From: an uncultured Sutterella sp. | GTDB lineage: Bacteria > Pseudomonadota > Gammaproteobacteria > Burkholderiales > Burkholderiaceae_F | Assembly: GCA_900545275.1 (NCBI GenBank) | Contig: UQYG01000014.1 | Coordinates: forward strand, 1-63,346 | DNA: 63,346 nucleotides | Direction of reading: 5' to 3' | Shown here: piece after piece, positions 57,763 to 63,346 of the stretch | Layout: every line of letters begins with the position of its first letter | Numbering within the stretch: position 1 is the stretch's first letter | Position numbers and translations under genes: made by a program | The notes under the pieces: model-generated | What the model saw: the letters and a program-made list of their open reading frames with translations, nothing else | Told to the model about the DNA's origin: nothing | Database searches by the model: none

Positions 57763-60171
57763 ATGAACTGCCTCGCGAATTGGACGATCAATCGACGTTC
57801 GTTCCTTTTCAACGCCGCTCTCGCCGCCACCGCGGCGGGCGGTACGCTGACCCCGCTCGCCCGCGCCGTGGCCGCGGCCGCCGACGACCTGGAAGTCATG
57901 ACGTGGACGTCGTGCGTCGTCAACTGCGGCAGCCGCTGCCCGCTTCGCGCCTTTACGAAGAACGGCCGCGTCATTCGCATCGAACCCGAAAACACCGGCG
58001 CCGACTCGACGAAGATGCCCGCGGAAGTGCCGCACGTGCGCGCCTGTCTGCGCGGACGTTCCATGCGTCAGCGTCTTTATTCTTCCGAACGCCTCAAGTA
58101 TCCGATGAAGCGCGTCGGCAAGCGCGGGGAAGGCAAGTTTGAACGCATCAGCTGGGACGAAGCGCTCGACACGGTGGCCGCCGCCCTCAAGAAGACGATC
58201 GAAAAGTACGGCAACGAAGCGGTGTACCTCAACTACGGGTCGGGCTCCTATCAGCTCGTTTCGTCGCGCAACACCGCGCAGCGCCTCCTCAACATGCTCG
58301 GCGGCTACCTTAATCAGTACGGGACGTATTCGTCCGCGCAGATCAACGGCGCCATGCCCTATACCTACGGCATCGGCGCGGGCGGCTCGCAGATGACGGA
58401 AGTCGGCAACGCCGAACTCTACGTCGCCTTCGGTCACAACCCGATGGTCACGCGCCAGTCGGGCGGCGGGCAGGCCTGGGAACTCGAATGCGCCCGCAAC
58501 GGCAAGAAACGTCCCAAGATGATCGTGATCGATCCGATCTATACGGACACGTGCCTTGGCAAGGAAGACGAATGGGTGCCGATCCGCGTGGGCACCGACG
58601 CCGCGCTCGTCGAAGGCATGGCCTACGTCATGATCACGGAAAACCTCGTCGATCAGGAATTCCTCGACAAGTACTGTATCGGCTACGATGAAAAGACGCT
58701 TCCGAAGGAAGCGCCGAAGAACGGTGACTACAAGTCCTACATACTCGGCAAGGGCCCCGACGGTCTCCCGAAGACCCCGGAATACGCTTCGAAGATCACG
58801 GGCGTTCCGGTGGAAACGATCGTGCGCCTCGCCCGACTCTTTGCGACGACGAAGCCCGTCTTCTTTGCGCAGGGTTACGGCTCGCAGCGTCAGGCCAACG
58901 GCGAACAGACCGTCCGCGCCATCGCCATGCTCCCGATTCTGACGGGACAGGTGGGCTTGCCGGGGACGAACCACGGCGGCCGAGAAGGCGACATCAGCCT
59001 CAAGGAAGCGGGGCTTCCCGCGGGGAAGAACCCCGTGAAGACGTCCATTTCGTTCTTCACCTGGGTTGACGCGATCGACCACGGCGACCAAATGACGGCC
59101 GTCAAGGACGGCGTACGCGGCCGCGACAAGCTCGAGCATCCGATCAAGTTCCTCTGGAACCAGTGCTCGAACGTCATGGTGAATCAGCACTCCGACCACA
59201 ACGGCACGGCGAAAATCCTCGCCGACGAGTCGAAGTGCGAGTTCATCCTCGTCATCGACAATCAGATGACGTCGTCCGCGAAGTTCGCCGACATTCTTCT
59301 TCCCGACGTCATGCAGCAGGAATTGAACGACATCGCCGCGGACGGTTATGCGACGGGGACGTCGAACTTCATGGTGGCGCTTCAGAAGGCGGTTGAGCCT
59401 CAGTGGGAGCAGCGCTCGGGTTATGCAATCTGCACGGCGCTCGCCGAACGCTTCGGCATCAAGGAAAAGTACACCGAAGGCCGCACGCAGGAAGAGTGGG
59501 TTGAGTGGTGTTACAACGAAACGCGCAAGAAGCATCCCGCGATGCCCGACTTCAAGACCTTCTGGAAGCAGGGCATCGTCAAGGTTCCGGGCCTCGGCGT
59601 CGGCAAGACCGTCGTCCTGAAGGACTTCCGTGAGGATCCCGCGAAGCATCCCTTGAAGACTCCGTCGGGCAAGATCGAAATCTGGAGCGGCGCGCTCGAC
59701 AAGCTCGCCAAGACCTGGACGCTCGACAAGGACGAAGTGATTTCGGCGCTTCCGATGTACGTGCGCACCTTCGAAATGCCGGGCGACCCTCTGCAGCAGA
59801 AGTATCCGCTGCAGTGCTTCGGCTATCACGGTCACGGCCGCACGCATTCGACGTACCACAACGTGCCGTGGCTGCGCGAGGTGCAGCCCGATCAGCTTCT
59901 CATCAATCCGATCGACGCGAAGCCGCGCGGCATCGCCGACGGCGCGACCGTGGAGGTCTTCAACGACCGCGGCCGCGTGCGGATTGCGGCCAAGGTGACG
60001 GAACGCATCATCCCGGGCGTCGTGGCCTTCCCACAGGGCGGTTGGTGGACGCCGGGCGAAGACGGCACCGATACGGGTCCCTCGATCAATACGCTCACGA
60101 CCCCGCGCCACAGCCCGCTTGCGAAGGCGAACCCGCAGCACACCAACCTTGTGGAAGTGAAGGCCCTCTGA
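57763..60171 (+). CDS. dmsA: DmsA-like molybdopterin reductase catalytic subunit
   Basis: An 802-residue exported molybdoenzyme of the DMSO-reductase DmsA branch. Tat signal NRRSFLFNAALAATAAGG, 4Fe-4S ligands C51-x3-C55-x3-C59 plus a Cys in RACLRGRS near 93, and the Mo-serine region YGTYSSAQI near 188-196. C-terminal molybdopterin-binding domain with HGHGRTHSTYHN and the closing LAKANPQHTNLVEV. AAGGAGATCC precedes the ATG. It should reduce DMSO, TMAO or a related S/N-oxide using quinol electrons. A DmsC anchor is missing downstream. Confidence 0.9.
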   Translation: MNCLANWTINRRSFLFNAALAATAAGGTLTPLARAVAAAADDLEVMTWTSCVVNCGSRCPLRAFTKNGRVIRIEPENTGADSTKMPAEVPHVRACLRGRSMRQRLYSSERLKYPMKRVGKRGEGKFERISWDEALDTVAAALKKTIEKYGNEAVYLNYGSGSYQLVSSRNTAQRLLNMLGGYLNQYGTYSSAQINGAMPYTYGIGAGGSQMTEVGNAELYVAFGHNPMVTRQSGGGQAWELECARNGKKRPKMIVIDPIYTDTCLGKEDEWVPIRVGTDAALVEGMAYVMITENLVDQEFLDKYCIGYDEKTLPKEAPKNGDYKSYILGKGPDGLPKTPEYASKITGVPVETIVRLARLFATTKPVFFAQGYGSQRQANGEQTVRAIAMLPILTGQVGLPGTNHGGREGDISLKEAGLPAGKNPVKTSISFFTWVDAIDHGDQMTAVKDGVRGRDKLEHPIKFLWNQCSNVMVNQHSDHNGTAKILADESKCEFILVIDNQMTSSAKFADILLPDVMQQELNDIAADGYATGTSNFMVALQKAVEPQWEQRSGYAICTALAERFGIKEKYTEGRTQEEWVEWCYNETRKKHPAMPDFKTFWKQGIVKVPGLGVGKTVVLKDFREDPAKHPLKTPSGKIEIWSGALDKLAKTWTLDKDEVISALPMYVRTFEMPGDPLQQKYPLQCFGYHGHGRTHSTYHNVPWLREVQPDQLLINPIDAKPRGIADGATVEVFNDRGRVRIAAKVTERIIPGVVAFPQGGWWTPGEDGTDTGPSINTLTTPRHSPLAKANPQHTNLVEVKAL

Positions 60172-60189
60172 GGCGAATAGGAGAAGAAA

Positions 60190-60810
60190 ATGACGCAGTA
60201 TGGTTTCTATTTCGACGCCTCGAAGTGCACGGGCTGCAAGACCTGCATGGTCGCCTGCAAGGACAAGAACAACCTGTCGGTCGGGATGAACTTCCGCCGC
60301 GTGACGGAATTTTCGGGCGGCAACTGGCGGCAGGACCGCGCGACGGGCGCCTGGCATCAGGACGCCTTCGCCTACTACCTCTCGATCTCCTGCAACGAGT
60401 GCTCCGACCCCGCGTGCGTGAAGGTGTGTCCGACGAAGGCGCACTTCAAGCGCGCCGAAGACGGTCTCGTTCTCATCGATCCGAAGAAGTGCATCGGGTG
60501 CGGCGCCTGCCTCGCGGCCTGCCCCTACGGTGCGCCGCAGCTTGACCGTGAAGCGCGCAAGATGCGCAAGTGCGACACTTGTCTCGATCGTCGCGAAAAG
60601 GGGCTCAACCCCGTGTGCGTGGACGCCTGTCCGCAGCGTGCGCTCGACTTCGGGCCGATCGACGAGCTTCGCAAGAAGTACGGCGACTGCGCCGCGATCG
60701 CGCCTTTGCCCGACGCTTCCGTGACAAAGCCCAATCTCGTGATTCATCCGACGAAGAGCGCGAAGAAGCCCGGTACAGAAGGCACGGTTCACTGTGCGCT
60801 GAAGGACTGA
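60190..60810 (+). CDS. dmsB: DmsB-like four-cluster iron-sulfur subunit
   Basis: A 206-residue electron-transfer subunit. Opens QYGFYFDASKCTGCKTCMVA, has CNECSDPACVKVCP, CIGCGACLAACPYGAPQ and CDTCLDRREKGLNPVCVDACP motifs (four 4Fe-4S clusters; the last shortened when compared). It follows dmsA by 18 bases with TAGGAGAAG upstream. Normally followed by dmsC; here a terminator follows at once. Confidence 0.92.
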   Translation: MTQYGFYFDASKCTGCKTCMVACKDKNNLSVGMNFRRVTEFSGGNWRQDRATGAWHQDAFAYYLSISCNECSDPACVKVCPTKAHFKRAEDGLVLIDPKKCIGCGACLAACPYGAPQLDREARKMRKCDTCLDRREKGLNPVCVDACPQRALDFGPIDELRKKYGDCAAIAPLPDASVTKPNLVIHPTKSAKKPGTEGTVHCALKD

Positions 60811-60838
60811 TGCTCCGGCAAAAAACGTGATGTGACAA

Positions 60839-60876
60839 AACCGGTACGCAATGGGAATTGCGTACCGGTTATTTTT
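60839..60876 (+). terminator. Very strong terminator after dmsB
   Basis: AACCGGTACGCAAT pairs perfectly over 14 bases with ATTGCGTACCGGTT (loop GGGA), followed by ATTTTT. Confidence 0.9.
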
Positions 60877-60950
60877 AAAGGAAGCGCGGAGGAAAATCCT
60901 CTCCTTTCCGTTTCACGGTGCCGCTCCATCACACGCGGCGCCGTCACGCT

Positions 60951-62363
60951 TCACTTCGCTTCGATCGCCTTGAGGGCTCCGCGCGCGGCGATGCGACCCG
61001 TGACGATCCCGAGCGAGACGCCCTGACCGTACTGGTCGGCGGTTTCGCCCGCGACGAAGAGTCCCGGAATCACCGATCCGTCCGTCTTGAGGGCCGCGCC
61101 GTCGGCATTGCGCTCGACGCCGCCGTAAGTCGTTTGGCTCGCGGGCGAAATCTTCTGTCCGTAGTAGGGCGCCTTGTCGATTCTCGAGAACATCGACTGC
61201 GTGCGCCCGAAGTCCTCGTCCTTCTTATTGTCGAAGAACCCGTGCCAGCGCTCGACCGTGGTCTTGAGGTTCGTCTTGTCGACGCCGAGCTTGTCGGCGA
61301 GCTCGTCGAGCGTGTCGGCCTTTACGAAATAGCCTTGCGCTTCGTACTGCTTCATGAGCGCGGCGTTCTCGACGCTCGTACGGTCGAAGATGAGGAAGGC
61401 GACGCCGCCTTCCTGCTTCTTGATGTCGGCGCCGATCACGGCGGTGTTCCCGAGTTCGTTGGTGAAGCGCTTTCCGGTTTTGCCGACGAGAATCGCCCCG
61501 TTGTAGCGGACGTTCGTGAGCGACACCGCGCCGTGTCCCGTGTCGTAGGCGACGGTCTGGGGACCGGTGAGCGCCATGTTGTCGAGCTTCGCGCCGAGTT
61601 TCTCGGCCATGAGAATGCCGTCCCCTTCGGCGCCGACGCTCGCGGTCGAGGGATATCCCGCCCACTGGGGCGAGAAACGCTTGACGAGTTCGGGGTTCGA
61701 AGCGAACCCGCCCATGGCGAGAATCACGGCCTTGGCGGGAATCGTTTGCAGGTCCTTCGTCTTGATCGTCGCCTTCACGCCCGTCACACGGCCCGCAGCG
61801 TCGGTGACGAGTTCCTGAACGTCGGCGTTCGTCACGACGGAAATCCCGAGCGCGTCGACGCGCTTTTTGAGGACCGGAACGATCATCGCGCCGTAGGCGC
61901 TTCCGTCGGCGGGCGTCATTTGCGAGCCGTTGATGACGCGGGACATGTCGGCGCCCATGGCGACGAGCCAGTCGGCGGTTGGACCCGAGAGTTCGGCGAG
62001 CTGCCTGATGTTGGCGCGGTCGTGATCGTCCGCCTTCGGGAAGCCCTTGAGAAGCTTCGCCTCGTAGTCCTTCGCCGAATAGTTCGGCTGCAGTTTCGAG
62101 CCGCCCGCGTTGTAGGCGGTGGAGGCGAGAAGGGTCGTCCCGCCCACAAAAGGCAGTTTCTCGAGAATCACTACCTTCGCCTTGCCGTTCGAAGCTTCGT
62201 GGGCTTCAATGGCGGCCGCCATCCCGGCGCCGCCCGCGCCGACCACGAGAATGTCGGCCGAGAGGTTTTGCGCCCCCGCGACCGACGCGCAGAGAAGCCC
62301 TGCCGCAGCGAGAACCGCGGTAAGCGGACGAAGACCGGGCTTGTGAACGGGAAGTTTTCGCAT
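60951..62363 (-). CDS. Exported fumarate-reductase-like FAD flavoprotein
   Basis: A 470-residue flavoprotein of the flavocytochrome-c fumarate reductase/urocanate reductase family. Sec signal (KPGLRPLTAVLAAAGLLCAS ending VAGAQ), FAD-binding DILVVGAGGAGMAAAIEAHE, KLPFVGGTTLLASTAYNAGG, the active-site region VSLTNVRYNGAILV with GKRFTNE, and a C-terminal GLFVAGETADQYGQGVSLG. There is no haem or FMN-binding domain, so electrons must come from another exported carrier. AAGGAG precedes the ATG at 62363; the upstream extension to 62486 is not supported. Substrate unknown (fumarate, urocanate, or similar enoates). Confidence 0.85.
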   Translation of the reverse strand: MRKLPVHKPGLRPLTAVLAAAGLLCASVAGAQNLSADILVVGAGGAGMAAAIEAHEASNGKAKVVILEKLPFVGGTTLLASTAYNAGGSKLQPNYSAKDYEAKLLKGFPKADDHDRANIRQLAELSGPTADWLVAMGADMSRVINGSQMTPADGSAYGAMIVPVLKKRVDALGISVVTNADVQELVTDAAGRVTGVKATIKTKDLQTIPAKAVILAMGGFASNPELVKRFSPQWAGYPSTASVGAEGDGILMAEKLGAKLDNMALTGPQTVAYDTGHGAVSLTNVRYNGAILVGKTGKRFTNELGNTAVIGADIKKQEGGVAFLIFDRTSVENAALMKQYEAQGYFVKADTLDELADKLGVDKTNLKTTVERWHGFFDNKKDEDFGRTQSMFSRIDKAPYYGQKISPASQTTYGGVERNADGAALKTDGSVIPGLFVAGETADQYGQGVSLGIVTGRIAARGALKAIEAK

Positions 62364-62605
62364 GAGATTCTCCTTTTTGGCTCGAGAGGCTCCGGACCCG
62401 GAGGAGAGATCTGTTCCGAGTGTCGGACCCTCGAACGCATGTTTTTCGATTCCTCGATTATCAGGCGTCTCGAAAGAAGTCGACAAGGCTCAATACTCCC
62501 GAGGACACGCGGGCGGAAGATACGCCCGCCTAAGCACTTCGCCCGAGGGTAGGTTCGAACAAAGCCGATAGAATGGAAAAATCGTTCACGCTCAAGGATT
62601 TCGTC
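62364..62605. other. Divergent intergenic region, flavoprotein and LysE genes
   Basis: 242 bases without a supported gene, with promoters for both outward genes expected. No strong -35/-10 pair or operator was identified. The minus strand carries AAGGAG immediately before the flavoprotein start. Confidence 0.35.
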
Positions 62606-63226
62606 ATGTCCCCCTCCGAATGGCTCGCTTTTGCCGGGATGAGCTTCGTCCTAGCCGTAGCGCCCGGCCCCGACAATCTTTTCGTTCTCACGCAAAGCGC
62701 CGTGTTGGGTGCCCGAGCGGGACTCTATGTGGTGTTGGGGCTCTGCGGGGGACTTCTCGTGCAAACGATCGCCGCGGCTCTGGGACTTGCGATCGTCATT
62801 CAGGAATTCCCCGCCGTCTTCTGGGCGATCAAGATCGCGGGCGCGGCTTACCTCTGCTACCTCGCCTACATGGCGTGGACGCACGCCGAAGACGTGCCGG
62901 GCGAGGGCGGGGCGCTCGACCTCAAGCCCTGGCAGCTTGTTCGCCGCGGGGTCATCATGAACATCACGAATCCGAAGGTTCAGATCTTCTTTCTCGCCTT
63001 TTTCCCGCAGTTCGTGAAACCCGGCACCGAAGGCATGGCCCTCGCGCTTCAGATGATCGGGCAGGGCGCCATCTTCCTTTTGGCGACTGTCGTGGTGTTT
63101 TCCGCCTGCGCCCTGGGAGCGGGCGTTCTCGCCTCGGCCCTTCGCAATCCCAAGTGGGCGGGACTCCTGAATCGCGCGAGCGCCGTGCTCTTTCTCGGTC
63201 TCGCCGTTTCGGCTCTCTTTGCGTAA
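62606..63226 (+). CDS. LysE/RhtB family amino-acid exporter
   Basis: A 206-residue inner-membrane exporter with six hydrophobic segments. It opens SPSEWLAFAGMSFVLAVAPG with the family's PGPDNLFVLTQS, then GARAGLYVVLGLCGGLLVQT, and NITNPKVQIFFLAFFPQF in the middle. The start at 62606 is preferred over 62573 because AAGGA lies at the proper distance and the length fits the family. Exported substrate probably an amino acid such as threonine or homoserine. Confidence 0.88.
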   Translation: MSPSEWLAFAGMSFVLAVAPGPDNLFVLTQSAVLGARAGLYVVLGLCGGLLVQTIAAALGLAIVIQEFPAVFWAIKIAGAAYLCYLAYMAWTHAEDVPGEGGALDLKPWQLVRRGVIMNITNPKVQIFFLAFFPQFVKPGTEGMALALQMIGQGAIFLLATVVVFSACALGAGVLASALRNPKWAGLLNRASAVLFLGLAVSALFA

Positions 63227-63346
63227 CGGGGACTTCGTGCTTAAGTCCCGCGTCGTGGACGTTTGTTTCGGGCAAATCCGTCAGGACGGTCCCTAGTACA
63301 ACGTTCGTCAAATAACGCTATTTATTAGTTCATGAACCTCGTCCAT
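63227..63346. other. Window end, no gene seen
   Basis: About 120 bases with no supported ORF. The last 40 bases are A/T-rich (AATAACGCTATTTATTAG), perhaps a promoter for a gene beyond the window. Confidence 0.3.

Noticed and set aside
57625..60792. A 1055-codon open frame on the minus strand opposite dmsAB
   Set aside because: It mirrors the GC-rich codon usage of dmsA and dmsB, has no family-like motifs and spans two clear genes on the other strand. The same applies to the 923-codon minus frame opposite the Psr-like catalytic gene (17102-19873).

Overview
The window is GC-rich bacterial DNA from a proteobacterium. The best guess is a gut Betaproteobacterium of the Sutterellaceae type. This is inferred from the gene set: several exported molybdopterin/flavin respiratory reductases, amino-acid and peptide uptake, and a Bordetella-like partner-switch module beside a type III secretion system (T3SS). 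No rRNA or tRNA gene was seen, so the taxonomy is not proven.

Layout: (1) 0.1-17 kb is metabolic and accessory. It holds an AbgA-like amidohydrolase, a sodium:amino-acid symporter, and an exported TenA-like protein. A DUF4143-type ATPase and an IscB RNA-guided nuclease with its upstream omega-RNA region follow. Next come a decayed second tenA copy, a chloramphenicol-acetyltransferase gene with an in-frame stop, and a MATE exporter. The block ends with a complete peptide ABC transporter operon (binding protein, permease, M20 peptidase, permease, fused double ATPase). That operon is preceded by a 32-codon leader with Trp-Trp codons and mutually exclusive hairpins, i.e. a candidate tryptophan attenuator. 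(2) 17-21.3 kb is a polysulfide/thiosulfate reductase-like operon (Mo subunit, FeS subunit, NrfD/PsrC membrane subunit). (3) 21.4-25.1 kb holds a triple zinc-ribbon repeat protein, a membrane PP2C phosphatase and a periplasmic binding protein.

(4) 25.1-52 kb is a full virulence-type T3SS in two divergent blocks. The minus block runs from a small chaperone and an EspA/SseB-like filament protein through two SycD-like chaperones, two hydrophobic translocators and a 1085-residue protein with an ABC1/ADCK (UbiB)-type kinase domain. It continues into a YopN-like gatekeeper, a SycN-like chaperone, SctX, SctY and SctV. The plus block runs from a CesT-like chaperone through sctC, sctD, a YscE-like gene, sctF, sctG, sctI, sctJ, sctK, sctL, sctN, sctO, sctP, sctQ and sctR. 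An RsbV/RsbW-like antagonist and kinase pair is spliced between sctR and sctS, followed by sctS, sctT, sctU and another chaperone. With the PP2C protein at 22 kb these make a complete Bordetella Btr-like partner switch. (5) 52-54.6 kb has an SDR enzyme and a probable secreted substrate.

(6) 54.6-56.6 kb is a graveyard: a tnpB tail, the last 29 codons of an autotransporter, a RelA/SpoT-type alarmone synthetase gene between two copies of the tnpB tail, an IS256-type transposase fragment and a flavoprotein-gene tail. (7) 56.6-63.3 kb carries an AraC regulator, dmsAB without an anchor gene, an exported fumarate-reductase-like flavoprotein and a LysE/RhtB exporter.

The most notable candidates are the ADCK-kinase protein embedded in the T3SS, the partner switch interrupting sctR-sctS, and the Trp-type attenuator in front of a peptide-import operon.
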